Shown: piece after piece, positions 1 to 7,818 of the stretch
Position numbering within the stretch: the first letter of the stretch is position 1
Layout: the number at the start of each line of letters is the position of its first letter
Assembly (NCBI RefSeq): GCF_009687865.1
Contig: NZ_BLAE01000012.1
Span: 64,502 to 128,501, forward strand
Direction: 5' to 3'
Source of the DNA: Acrocarpospora macrocephala
Lineage (GTDB): Bacteria; Actinomycetota; Actinomycetes; Streptosporangiales; Streptosporangiaceae
DNA: 64,000 nt
The notes under the pieces: model-generated
What the model was told of the DNA's origin: nothing
The model's database searches: none
What the model saw: the letters and a program-made list of their open reading frames with translations, nothing else
Made by a program: the position numbers and the translations under genes

Positions 1-1678
1 GGATTCCGATACCGCCTCGCGCGTCGCTCAGTTTCACTAGAACCTGTCGCTTCTGCAGTTTGTTGAGGATGTCTCGCGCGGCGTAGATATGGATGTCGAA
101 AAGACGTTGAATCGTGCGGTTGGTCACGTAGCCGTACTCGTTGATGTGGTCGATGATCTTTTGGTCGATTTCGTCGGCGTCCCTCCTGGCGTACGTGATC
201 GCACGCGACATCGCGGCCACGGTCGCGGACAGGAGCCGGTACGACGGAAACGGCTTTCCCGCCGTTCGCCTTGTCGGTTCTATGAGGTGATACTCCGCTG
301 ACATTGCCGACAGGACTTCTTGTGCCTCGGCTGGAGGACGCTGAATGACCGCGCCCAGGCGCGGGGCGTCGATGCTGCTGCTCGTACGGAGGTGAGTCAG
401 CGTCAGCAACACATTGACATCGCGTCCGGCCTTGGGGGGAAGCTCGTTGATAAACCGAACGAACGCGTCGTTGCCCATTCCGCCGGTCAGGGTCGCGCGG
501 ACAATGGTGCCGGTGTCCTCGATAGCCGGTGGCTCCTTGCCGACGCGCAGCATCTCCCGGTACGCGCGGTCAATGCCCTGACCAGTACGTTCCGCGAGTT
601 GAAGAATCGAGATCGTCTCGGTGAGGAGGCGGTTTCGAGGAGTGGACGGGTGGGTCAGGATGTTCTGCGGGGTCACCCCCGCCACCAAGCCGCCAGGACT
701 GATGATGATAAGCCGCTCCGGTGAGTGCTCGATGTCCACCGTTCCCGTCGTCTCGTACGAGCGGTGGATGAAGGCGTTGACGATGAGCTCTCGTACGGCG
801 TCATGCGGATAGTCCGTCAGTTGCAGTTGAACACCGCCGGAAATATTGAGGGGATGAACCTCCTGCCTGATGGCCACGGCTTCGACGACAGTCTCGATGG
901 CCGCCAGGAGCGGGCGCGTGCCGCGCAGCCGTCGCGTGGCTTCACTGCCCGTGGTGGGGCGGAACTGATAGGAGTAGCCATATCCGGGAACGGTTTTCTG
1001 GAGGATTGTCTCCTCCCCGAGCAGGATCACGCCCGCGTTGGTGACCGTCCCGTCGGATACGAGCAGCCTGAGCGCGTCCATAAGAGCGCTGTCACTGAGT
1101 TCGACAAGATGGTCACGACCGCTGGTGTCGAGGAGCCGACGCAGCCTGCCCATTTCCACCGGGCTCAGATCACTGATGCGGGCTCCGGACGATTCAGCCG
1201 ACCAGTCCACCTGACCGCGAGCGATCATCACTTCGCGTTGCTGATCGGGAGGAAAAGGCAGGCATTCCTTCCCCAGCCTCCTGGTCGCGAGCCCCGCGCG
1301 GTTGCAGTGCGGCAGCACCCCCTGGGGAACCGACACGGCGACCAAACGAACGCCGTCCACGGTCTTCTCAGTCACGAAAGGTGTGATGGGTGGTTGTGTC
1401 CGATCAAAGATGCCCTTGCGGATCTGATCGAGGTTGTAGCTCGCGGGCACACCTCGCAGTGCCGCCGTCCGCGTGGTGGCTTTGTCGTCAACGCCGAGCA
1501 CCACGGTGCCGCCACCGGCATTGACGAAGCAGACGAGCGCATCCGCGAGCAGCGTGTAGGTGGTTTTCGCCGATTCCGCGACCAGTTTGAACTCCAAGGT
1601 CTCCGACTCCAGCGAGTCGGCGGTGACCCCGTTGTTGCCCACCGCCTGCAGCGCCACGTCTACCTCAGGGCGTTCCAT
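1..1678 (-). CDS. AlbA_2 / ATP-binding (Schlafen-like) regulator, 3' end cut by window
   Basis: The minus strand is open from an ATG at 1678 to the left edge, about 559 codons, with no stop inside the window. Residues about 20-150 fit an AlbA_2 (Schlafen AlbA) domain, with segments such as ETLEFKLVAES and NAGGGTVVLGVDD. Residues about 265-370 fit the RecG-C-terminal-like HATPase family, with a RELIVNAFIHRSYE N-box and a later GQGIDRAY segment. The end shows a winged-helix-like stretch, DQKIIDHINEYGYVTNRTIQ. Family members are usually DNA-binding transcriptional regulators or defence-associated proteins; the role here is inferred. It follows the ABC ATPase gene by 41 bases, in which a perfect inverted repeat lies. 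Confidence 0.88.
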   Translation of the reverse strand, partial: MERPEVDVALQAVGNNGVTADSLESETLEFKLVAESAKTTYTLLADALVCFVNAGGGTVVLGVDDKATTRTAALRGVPASYNLDQIRKGIFDRTQPPITPFVTEKTVDGVRLVAVSVPQGVLPHCNRAGLATRRLGKECLPFPPDQQREVMIARGQVDWSAESSGARISDLSPVEMGRLRRLLDTSGRDHLVELSDSALMDALRLLVSDGTVTNAGVILLGEETILQKTVPGYGYSYQFRPTTGSEATRRLRGTRPLLAAIETVVEAVAIRQEVHPLNISGGVQLQLTDYPHDAVRELIVNAFIHRSYETTGTVDIEHSPERLIIISPGGLVAGVTPQNILTHPSTPRNRLLTETISILQLAERTGQGIDRAYREMLRVGKEPPAIEDTGTIVRATLTGGMGNDAFVRFINELPPKAGRDVNVLLTLTHLRTSSSIDAPRLGAVIQRPPAEAQEVLSAMSAEYHLIEPTRRTAGKPFPSYRLLSATVAAMSRAITYARRDADEIDQKIIDHINEYGYVTNRTIQRLFDIHIYAARDILNKLQKRQVLVKLSDARGGIGI

Positions 1679-1689
1679 GCTTTGACGAT

Positions 1690-1725
1690 AACTGAGAAGT
1701 GGTCAATTCAGCACGCTTCTCAGTT
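1690..1725. promoter_or_regulatory. perfect 10-bp inverted repeat before the AlbA_2 gene
   Basis: AACTGAGAAG (1690-1699) and CTTCTCAGTT (1716-1725) are perfect inverted copies 16 bases apart. They overlap the stop codon of the ABC ATPase gene and end 11 bases before the AlbA_2 start. No T-run follows on the minus strand, so an operator fits better than a terminator. This is inference. Confidence 0.5.
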
Positions 1726-2763
1726 GTCTCTCAGTGAGGCAGGCCAGGCGCGGCATGGGCCGGTTACGGTCAGGCCTACCTGGGAGCCGAGGTCGATGAG
1801 GTGGTTTGGGGGGACTCGGGCTGAGATTGGTGTCGCGTCTGGGAGTTCGAGGCGGATCAGGGCTGAATGGCCGAGGTAGGTGCGGTCGATGACCTTGGCG
1901 GGGATGGGTGGGGGTGTGGGGTCGGAGAGGGTGATCTGTTCGGGGCGGATCATTACGGTCACGGGGGCGGTGGTGTGGATGCCGGTCGCGGGGAGGGTGC
2001 CCAGGGCGGTGGTGACCGTGGTTGGGGTGGTCCAGTGGCCGGGTAGGAGCATGGCGCCGCCGACGAAGGATGCGATCCATGGGGTGGCGGGGGCCTGGTA
2101 GACGGTTTCTGGTGGGGCGGCTTGGAGGATCGAGCCGGCTCGCATGACGGCGATCTGGTCGGCTGTGGAGAGGGCTTCGGCCTGGTCGTGGGTGACCAGG
2201 AGGGCGGTGGCGCCGTCCGCGCGTAGGGCCGCGCGTACGTCGTCGCGGAGGTCGGCGCGTAGTCCGGCGTCCAGGGCGCTGAATGCCTCGTCGAGCAGGA
2301 TGAGCGCGGGGCGGGGGGCGAGGGCTCTGGCCACGGCGACGCGTTGCTGCTGGCCGCCGGACAGGTGGTGGGGGAATCGGTTTTCCATCCCGTCCAGGCC
2401 CATGAGGGTGAGCAGGTCCTGGACTCGGGTGGTGCGGTGGTGGTCGCGGGGCAGGCCGTACGCGATGTTGCCGGCGACGGACAGGTGCGGGAAGAGCGCG
2501 CCCTCCTGCGGGACGATCGCGACGCGCCTGCGGTGGGGGGAGGTGAACGTGCGTGGACCGTCGACGGGTGCGCCGTTGAGCCGGATGTCGCCGGTGTCGA
2601 GGCGTTCAAAGCCCGCGAGACAGCGCAGCAAGGTGGTCTTGCCGCAGCCGGATGGTCCCAGGACGGCGGTCAGCGTGCCCGGCGGCACCGCGAGGTCGAC
2701 TCCCGCCAGGGCGGTGACCGGCCCGAAGCGTTTCACGGCTGCGGAGATCTCCAGGGCGTTCAT
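1720..2763 (-). CDS. Ferric-iron ABC transporter, ATP-binding subunit
   Basis: This 347-residue ATPase would power the permease encoded just upstream. It has Walker A (GPSGCGKTT, about residue 34), the signature LSGGQQQR, Walker B ILLDEAFSALD, and a C-terminal TOBE-like region of about 110 residues, as in FbpC/PotA-type ATPases. The start MNALEISAAVKRFG was chosen because its ATG overlaps the permease stop as ATGA; longer in-frame reading runs into permease coding sequence. It is the last gene of the binding-protein, permease, ATPase operon. Iron as substrate is inferred from the IdeR-like box before the operon and the FbpA-like binding protein. Confidence 0.92.
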   Translation of the reverse strand: MNALEISAAVKRFGPVTALAGVDLAVPPGTLTAVLGPSGCGKTTLLRCLAGFERLDTGDIRLNGAPVDGPRTFTSPHRRRVAIVPQEGALFPHLSVAGNIAYGLPRDHHRTTRVQDLLTLMGLDGMENRFPHHLSGGQQQRVAVARALAPRPALILLDEAFSALDAGLRADLRDDVRAALRADGATALLVTHDQAEALSTADQIAVMRAGSILQAAPPETVYQAPATPWIASFVGGAMLLPGHWTTPTTVTTALGTLPATGIHTTAPVTVMIRPEQITLSDPTPPPIPAKVIDRTYLGHSALIRLELPDATPISARVPPNHLIDLGSQVGLTVTGPCRAWPASLRDN

Positions 2764-4310
2764 GAGCGATTCCGTTTTCTGGGCTTTTGCAGGACGCCTG
2801 CGCGGGCGGCCAGGACGAGAGGGGGGATCGTCGACAGGGCGACCAGCAGGCCGGCGTACGGGGCGGCCGCGGCGTAGGCGGCCACCGAGGTGCTGCGCCA
2901 CAGCGAGGTGGCGAGGGTGTCGGTTCCGGTGGGACGCAGCAGCAGCGTGGCGGGGAGTTCCTTCATGCACGCCAGGAATACGAGGGCGGCGCCCGCGCCC
3001 AGGCCGGGTGCCAGGAGCGGGATTGTCACCGTTCGCAGCACGGTGAGCGGGGAACGTCCCAGCGATGCCGCGACCTGTTCGAGCACGGGCGGGGACTGAG
3101 CGGCCGCTGCGGCGGTGGCCGCCACGCCCAGCGGCAGGAACAGCGCCGCGTAGCCGAGCGCGAGGAGCCAGGGTGTCTGATAGATCGGGTACGCGACATT
3201 GATCCCGAAGAAGACCAGGGACAGACCGACCACCAGGCCCGGAAGGGCGTGGCTGATATAGGTGAGCCGGTCCAGCAACCGGGCCGTGCGGCCGGGCCCG
3301 CGGGCGACGAGCAGGCCGATGGGCAGGGCCAGCCCCATCGTCAGGACGGTTCCGGCGGCCGACAGGACCACCGAGTTCCCGAGCGCCTCCGCCACCTCAG
3401 CCCAGCCACGCGGCCGGGAGACGCCCTCGGCGAAGCGCCGGACGAGACTGACGGCCGTCACGCCCAGCGACAGGCAGGCCGTCGCGGTCAGCAGGACCGC
3501 GACCGGCCAGCGCGCCCGGCCGAGGCCGATCAGCGTCGGCGGGCGGCGGCTGCCCCGCAGCGACGCATGCCGGGCGCCCACGGTACGGGTGGCGTTCTCG
3601 GCCACCAGCACGACCAGGGCCAGCAGCAGCAGAGCGGTGGACAGCACCAGCGCACCGGTACGGTCGAACCCGAGGTCGAAGGCGACGAACACGGCGCGGG
3701 TGAAGGTGTCGGCGCGCAGCGTGGAGACCGCGCCGAAGTCCGACAGCACGTACAGCGCCACCAGCAGCCCGCCACCGGCGATCGCGGGCCGGATCTGGCC
3801 CAGGGTCACCCCGGTGAACGTCTGCCACGGCGTCCGCCCCAGGGCCAGCGACACCTCCTCCTGCGCCGGATCGGCGTTCACCAGCGCCGCCGCCACCGGC
3901 AGGAAGGCGTACGGATACGAGCAGAGCACCAGCACCAGCGCGGCCGCCCAGAACCCTTCGAACCCATCAAAAGTGGACCGCCACGCGAACCCCGCCACAT
4001 AGGTCGGGATGGCCAGCGGCAGTACGGCCAGCACGGCGAACAGCCGCCGGGCGGGCAGGTCGCTGCGCACGACCAGGAAGGCCGATCCGACCGCCAGGAC
4101 CAGACACCCGGCTGTCACCACCGCCGTCAGCGACACGGTGGTGACAGCGAGCCGCACGATCCGTACGGTGAACAGCTCGGCCGCGATCTTGTCCCAGCCC
4201 GCCTCGGCGGTCCGAATGGCCAGATACCCGACAGGCAGCAGCGCGACGGCCACGGCCAGCACCGCCATCGTCAGCATCACCGGCCGGAGCCGGATGGCGC
4301 GTTTTCTCAT
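2760..4310 (-). CDS. Ferric-iron ABC transporter, fused double permease
   Basis: This 516-residue inner-membrane protein has about twelve hydrophobic segments in two halves. Each half carries an inner-membrane-component (BPD_transp_1) domain, with EAA-like loops around SLALGRTPWQTF and AASLGRSPLTVLRTV. Fusion of two permease domains in one chain is usual for FbpB/SfuB-type ferric importers. The ATG lies two bases after the stop of the binding-protein gene, and the stop overlaps the ATPase start, so the three genes form a tight operon. The protein forms the translocation path for iron delivered by the lipoprotein. The substrate is inferred from the operon. Confidence 0.93.
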   Translation of the reverse strand: MRKRAIRLRPVMLTMAVLAVAVALLPVGYLAIRTAEAGWDKIAAELFTVRIVRLAVTTVSLTAVVTAGCLVLAVGSAFLVVRSDLPARRLFAVLAVLPLAIPTYVAGFAWRSTFDGFEGFWAAALVLVLCSYPYAFLPVAAALVNADPAQEEVSLALGRTPWQTFTGVTLGQIRPAIAGGGLLVALYVLSDFGAVSTLRADTFTRAVFVAFDLGFDRTGALVLSTALLLLALVVLVAENATRTVGARHASLRGSRRPPTLIGLGRARWPVAVLLTATACLSLGVTAVSLVRRFAEGVSRPRGWAEVAEALGNSVVLSAAGTVLTMGLALPIGLLVARGPGRTARLLDRLTYISHALPGLVVGLSLVFFGINVAYPIYQTPWLLALGYAALFLPLGVAATAAAAAQSPPVLEQVAASLGRSPLTVLRTVTIPLLAPGLGAGAALVFLACMKELPATLLLRPTGTDTLATSLWRSTSVAAYAAAAPYAGLLVALSTIPPLVLAARAGVLQKPRKRNRS

Positions 4311-4312
4311 GG

Positions 4313-5368
4313 TCAGGGGACGAGGCCCGAGTCCTTGATCAGGGTGATGGTGGTCTCCAGTTCGTCGAGGTCGTTCAGGTCGACGTCGGGTGCCTGGAGT
4401 TCGCCGAGCGCGGGCACCCCCGCAGGTCCCGTCACCCCGGCGACGACCGGATACTCGAAGGTCTGCTCGGCGAAGTACGCCTGTGCCTCAGCCCCGAGGA
4501 GGTAGTCGACGAACGCCTTGGCGTCGGCGTTGGCCGCGGCCTTCTTCAGCAGGCCGACCCCGGCCACGTTGACGAGAGCGCCGGTGTCCCCACCGGGGAA
4601 GAAGTGCAGCTTTGCGGTGAGCTGGTCCGGCGTGACTCCGCGTTCCTTGGCCAGTTCGCCCAGGTAGTAGTGGTTGATCAGGCCGACCGTGATCGTCCCG
4701 GCGTCGACTTCTTCCAGGATGGGGCCGTTGCCGTCGCGGATCTGCGGCTCGTTGGCCTGCAGACCGGCCAGGAACTCCTTGGCCCTGTCCTCCCCGTGCT
4801 GTACGCGCAGAGCGGTGACGAACGCCTGGAACGACGCGTTGGTGGGGGCGACGCCCACTTTCCCCTTCCACTTCGGGTCGGTCAGCTCGAAGACCGACGC
4901 CGGCAGCTCCTGCTCGGGGGCCTTGCCGGGGTTGTAGACCAGAACGCGAGCGCGCGCCGTGACGCCCACCCATTCGCCGCTTCTGGCGCGGTAGGTCTCC
5001 GGAACGCGCGAGGTGACGTCCGCGGGCAGCGGCGCGAACAGCCCCTTCTTCGCCACCGCGCCCAGCGCCCCGGCGTCCTGGGCGAAGAAGACGTCCGCGG
5101 GCGAGCGCTCCCCCTCCTCCAGCAGCTGGGCGGCCATGGCAGCCGTCGCGGCGTACCGCACGTCGACCGTGATTCCGCTGGCCTGGGTGAATTTGTCCAG
5201 CAGCGGCTTGACCAGCTCCTCGCTGCGGCCGCTGTAAACGGTGATCTTCTTGGTGGCCGCGGCGCTGGAGGGGGCCGTGCTGGTGCTCTGCTCACCACCG
5301 CAGGCGGCCAGGGACAGGAGCAGCACACCGGCCAGAAGCGCGGGCAGCGTGCGCGGGGCGTGAGGCAC
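4313..5368 (-). CDS. Ferric-iron ABC transporter, substrate-binding lipoprotein
   Basis: This 351-residue product starts at a GTG (MPHAPRTLPALL). It has a lipoprotein signal ending LSLAACGG (lipid-modified Cys about residue 23), followed by a Ser/Ala-rich linker. The mature part begins KKITVYSGRSEELVKPLLDKF and continues with DVFFAQDAGALGAV and a paired-Tyr segment GLINHYYLGELA, all typical of FbpA/FutA-type periplasmic Fe3+-binding proteins. A GGAAGG ribosome site lies about ten bases before the GTG. It heads the importer operon, and a 19-bp IdeR-like box lies 49 bases upstream, so repression under iron sufficiency is expected. Confidence 0.93.
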   Translation of the reverse strand: MPHAPRTLPALLAGVLLLSLAACGGEQSTSTAPSSAAATKKITVYSGRSEELVKPLLDKFTQASGITVDVRYAATAAMAAQLLEEGERSPADVFFAQDAGALGAVAKKGLFAPLPADVTSRVPETYRARSGEWVGVTARARVLVYNPGKAPEQELPASVFELTDPKWKGKVGVAPTNASFQAFVTALRVQHGEDRAKEFLAGLQANEPQIRDGNGPILEEVDAGTITVGLINHYYLGELAKERGVTPDQLTAKLHFFPGGDTGALVNVAGVGLLKKAAANADAKAFVDYLLGAEAQAYFAEQTFEYPVVAGVTGPAGVPALGELQAPDVDLNDLDELETTITLIKDSGLVP

Positions 5369-5396
5369 GAGGGGATTCCTTCCATAGGCAAGACAG

Positions 5397-5416
5397 CTTC
5401 TACACGGATGTAGAAG
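5397..5416. promoter_or_regulatory. perfect 8-bp palindrome in the iron-importer leader
   Basis: CTTCTACA and TGTAGAAG flank a four-base spacer, directly next to the IdeR-like box and before the binding-protein gene. The TACA-N4-TGTA core recalls the TACA/TGTA half-sites of BlaI/CopY repressors, and a BlaI-type gene lies about 1 kb away. The link is inference. Confidence 0.45.
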
Positions 5417-5435
5417 TTAGCTAAGCCTAACCTAA
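5417..5435 (-). promoter_or_regulatory. IdeR/DtxR-type iron box (importer operon)
   Basis: Read on the minus strand, TTAGGTTAGGCTTAGCTAA matches the actinobacterial IdeR consensus TTAGGTTAGGCTAACCTAA at 17 of 19 positions. It lies 49 bases before the binding-protein GTG. By family knowledge, iron-loaded IdeR/DtxR binding here would repress the importer. Confidence 0.85.
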
Positions 5436-5441
5436 ACAAAA

Positions 5442-5464
5442 GAGGGCGGCTAGTCGCCGCCCTC
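5442..5464 (-). terminator. rho-independent terminator of the M56/BlaI transcript
   Basis: A perfect 9-bp stem GAGGGCGGC/GCCGCCCTC has a five-base loop. On the minus strand it is followed by TTTTGTTT (5434-5441). It lies 17 bases after the M56 gene stop and separates that gene from the iron importer promoter. Confidence 0.85.
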
Positions 5465-5480
5465 CTCGTCCCGGATCCGC

Positions 5481-6368
5481 TTACCCTGTTGGGCCACACT
5501 TCGGATCACCTGGTTTGGCCCGGATGAGCTCTGACAGGTCGATCAGCACCTCACCTGTCCATGCCAGCGAACCCGCCGTACAGAACGCGGGAATGATGAG
5601 GAATGCCGCATAGCCCATCGGCGGCAAGGGAGCCAGCAAAGCCGAGATCCGCTGGGGAACGCCCCTGCGACCGCCCAGAAAACCGTTCCCCGGCGATGCG
5701 GGCGACCCGACCAGGGCCGCGGCGCCGATCGCCCGGGCGACCTGGACGCGGTTGCCCAGCCGGGTGGCCGCCCGCTCGTCCGCCCAGCGCTCCACCACGT
5801 ACGCGATCACCGGCCGGACCGGCCACAACAACGGATGGGCCGAGATCGCCAGCCGGCTCGCCGCCAGCCAGATGTGATGCCCCTTGGCCAGGTGCGCGCG
5901 CTCGTGCTCGACCACGGCCGCCCGGTCCTCGTCGCTCAGCGCCCGCAGCATCGCCTCGCTCACGACGATCCGGCCAGGACGGCCCGGAACGCTGTACGCC
6001 TCCGCCACCTCGCCCGGAGCGAACACCACCGGGTCGTCGCCGGGAAGCGCGGCGGCCAGCTCGCGGGCCGCCCGGTAGGAGCGCCGTTCCCGCACCGCCC
6101 GCCGTACCAGCAGGATCGCGATCACGGTCAGGAAGCCCAGCGCGACCCACGTCGTCCAGGTGAAACGATCGCCTCGGACGGCGGCGACGCCGGCGTAGGC
6201 GATGATCGCGGCGACCGACACCATGCTGGACGCCGCCGCCGTGACCGCCGCGCCGGTGAACACGATCACGGCTACGGCGGGCCGGAGCCGGTCGGCCAGG
6301 AACAGCACCGACGCCACCAGGGCCAGCGGCGCCGTCACGGTTGAGATGAGCAGATGGTCAAGCATCAT
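5481..6368 (-). CDS. M56-family (BlaR1-like) membrane metallopeptidase
   Basis: This 295-residue protein has hydrophobic segments near residues 8-27, 33-65 and 75-90, a soluble zinc-peptidase segment, and a C-terminal hydrophobic helix. The zinc motif HERAH sits at residues 155-159, in VVEHERAHLAKGHHIWL. M56 peptidases of this size lack the large sensor domain of BlaR1 but act with a BlaI-type repressor, typically cleaving it on a signal. The start ATGATG overlaps the end of the BlaI-type gene by 11 bases, so the two are translationally coupled. The signal is unknown; the iron-gene surroundings suggest metal stress, by inference. Confidence 0.9.
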   Translation of the reverse strand: MMLDHLLISTVTAPLALVASVLFLADRLRPAVAVIVFTGAAVTAAASSMVSVAAIIAYAGVAAVRGDRFTWTTWVALGFLTVIAILLVRRAVRERRSYRAARELAAALPGDDPVVFAPGEVAEAYSVPGRPGRIVVSEAMLRALSDEDRAAVVEHERAHLAKGHHIWLAASRLAISAHPLLWPVRPVIAYVVERWADERAATRLGNRVQVARAIGAAALVGSPASPGNGFLGGRRGVPQRISALLAPLPPMGYAAFLIIPAFCTAGSLAWTGEVLIDLSELIRAKPGDPKCGPTG

Positions 6369-6732
6369 CGGATTCTCCGTGAAGAAGCCGGCGGATCAGG
6401 TCCTCATCCCCCGGCGACAGGCCGGAGATGAAATGCATCAGCACCGGCGCGTGATCGTCTTCGGCGTCCAGCAGCCGCCGCATCCGCCATGCCACCAGAC
6501 CCGAGGAATCAGCGGGCGCGGCATACCGATACGCGCGTCCAGCACGCTGACGTGTCACCACGCCCTTGCCGTGGAGCCGCGACAACGTGGTGACGATCGC
6601 GCTGTACGAAAGCTCGCTCCCGCCTTCCACCAGCGCCTCACGGACCTCACCCGGCGACATTGCCCTGCCAGCGGCGTGGAGGATGGCGAGGATCTCCGAC
6701 TCCAGGCTTCCCGGTGCCCGACGTGGACTCAT
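6358..6732 (-). CDS. BlaI/MecI/CopY-family transcriptional repressor
   Basis: This 124-residue protein starts MSPRRAPGSLESEIL. Its winged-helix domain (residues about 8-75) includes AMSPGEVREAL and LSYSAIVTTLSRLHGKGVV, the classic Penicillinase_R recognition helix and wing. The C-terminal part would be the dimerization helices and protease site. A longer reading to 6852 would add basic, GC-shadow-like sequence and is rejected. It overlaps the M56 peptidase gene at its 3' end. The usual two-component logic applies: the repressor blocks target promoters until cleaved by the M56 partner. No ideal ribosome site precedes the ATG. Confidence 0.9.
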   Translation of the reverse strand: MSPRRAPGSLESEILAILHAAGRAMSPGEVREALVEGGSELSYSAIVTTLSRLHGKGVVTRQRAGRAYRYAAPADSSGLVAWRMRRLLDAEDDHAPVLMHFISGLSPGDEDLIRRLLHGESDDA

Positions 6733-6758
6733 ACCACGAAGGTAATGGACCGGCGCTG

Positions 6759-7472
6759 TTACGAGATTCCCACGCCGACCAGGAGGCCGATGGCGTAGGT
6801 GACGGCGGCGGAGAGGCCGCCGAGGAGGAGTTGCCTGCCGCCGCCGAACCACATCGGCCGGGCGGTGAGCCGGGCCACCATCCCGCCGGTCACGGCGAGG
6901 GCGACGGCGCTGGCGATGAGGGCGGGGACCAGGCTGGTTTCGCCGAAGAGGAAGGGCACCAGCGGGATGAGCGCGCCGAGCGCGAAGGCGAGGAAGGAGG
7001 AGGCGGCCGCAGTCCAGGGGGAGGGCAGGTCGTCGGGGTCGACGCCGAGTTCCTCGCGTACGTGGACGCGCCAGGCCACCTCGGGGCGGCGGTGGAGTTC
7101 GCGGGCCACCTCGGCGGCGAGTTCGGGGCGCAGTCCTTTGGCCTCGTAGACGAGGGTGAGTTCGCGTAGTTCCTCCTCGGGGTTGCGTTCCAGTTCGCGG
7201 CGTTCGATCGCGATCTCGGCGCGCATGAGTTCGGTCTGGGACGACACCGAGGTGTATTCGCCGGTCGCCATCGAGCAGGCGCCGGCGACAAGACCGGCGA
7301 AACCAGCCAGCAGTACGGCAGAGCCGGTCCCGCCGCCACCGACAATGCCCGCGACCAGCGCGAAGTTGGACACGAGGCCGTCCATCACGCCGAAGGTGGC
7401 CGGTCGCAGCCAGCCGCCGGTCACGTCGCGGTGCGAATGATGCAACTCAGGAGGTGCGACAAGAGAGGTCAT
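6759..7472 (-). CDS. VIT/CCC1-family iron/manganese transporter
   Basis: This 237-residue protein starts at MTSLVAPPELHHSHRDVTG, with AGGAAG six to seven bases upstream. It has the VIT1-family pattern: a first membrane helix with GVMDGLVSNFALVAG, a helix with ACSMATGEYTSVSSQTELM, a cytoplasmic Glu-rich hairpin (residues about 85-145) that in plant VIT1 binds metal, and three further membrane helices. Family members move Fe2+/Mn2+ out of the cytoplasm. An IdeR-like box lies just upstream, so iron control is likely; whether IdeR represses or activates here cannot be read from the sequence. The BlaI-type gene starts 26 bases downstream. Confidence 0.92.
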   Translation of the reverse strand: MTSLVAPPELHHSHRDVTGGWLRPATFGVMDGLVSNFALVAGIVGGGGTGSAVLLAGFAGLVAGACSMATGEYTSVSSQTELMRAEIAIERRELERNPEEELRELTLVYEAKGLRPELAAEVARELHRRPEVAWRVHVREELGVDPDDLPSPWTAAASSFLAFALGALIPLVPFLFGETSLVPALIASAVALAVTGGMVARLTARPMWFGGGRQLLLGGLSAAVTYAIGLLVGVGIS

Positions 7473-7494
7473 CGGGCTTCCTATCCGGATAAAG

Positions 7495-7513
7495 TTAGGT
7501 GAGGGTAACATAA
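7495..7513 (-). promoter_or_regulatory. IdeR/DtxR-type iron box (VIT gene)
   Basis: The plus strand reads TTAGGTGAGGGTAACATAA, 16 of 19 matches to the IdeR consensus, ending 22 bases before the VIT ATG. On the minus strand it covers a TATGTT hexamer that could be the -10 element. Confidence 0.75.
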
Positions 7514-7620
7514 GTTTCTATGTAGCACTTGTTACGTTATGAATATACGACGCGGGGGAATGAGAGGCAATTCGCGAAATTTCGGTCATTGAGACGGCCG
7601 ACGTCACGCCGGTGCGGGCC

Positions 7621-7777
7621 GGTGCTGGGCTGGCAAAACTGACCCCCTGAGGGCGCGCGAATATTGGCCCCCTCCATCCTCTGGAGGGTGATCAAGGTGG
7701 AGGACTGGGCTGAGATCCGTCGGCTGCACCGGGCCGAGGGAATGCCGATCAAGGCGATCGCCGGGAGTGCGTGGTGA
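7621..7777 (+). mobile_element. IS21-family left-end remnant
   Basis: The stretch carries a GCTGGCAAAACTGACCCCC segment and a related TATTGGCCCCC segment, reminiscent of multiple terminal repeats of IS21-like elements. It is followed by the first codons of an IstA-like protein. The element stops abruptly near 7762; no istB or right end is present. The element boundary is approximate. Confidence 0.55.
7697..7777 (+). pseudogene. IS21 transposase (istA) 5' fragment
   Basis: A GTG start with GGAGGGTG upstream opens VEDWAEIRRLHRAEGMPIK followed by AIA. This is the typical N-terminus of actinobacterial IS21 IstA transposases, whose helix-turn-helix would continue with a RRLGVSRNTV-like segment. 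Here the match ends after 22 codons and reads into an unrelated GSAW-stop. Only the 5' tip of the gene survives, so no transposase activity is possible. Confidence 0.7.
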
Positions 7778-7818
7778 TCTCTTAGTTCAGTGGAAAGGCC
7801 TGGGCGTCGCTCTTTTGG

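Noticed and set aside
7537..7752. 71-codon minus-strand frame over the IS21 remnant
   Set aside because: It is antisense to the recognisable transposase start and shows no ribosome site.
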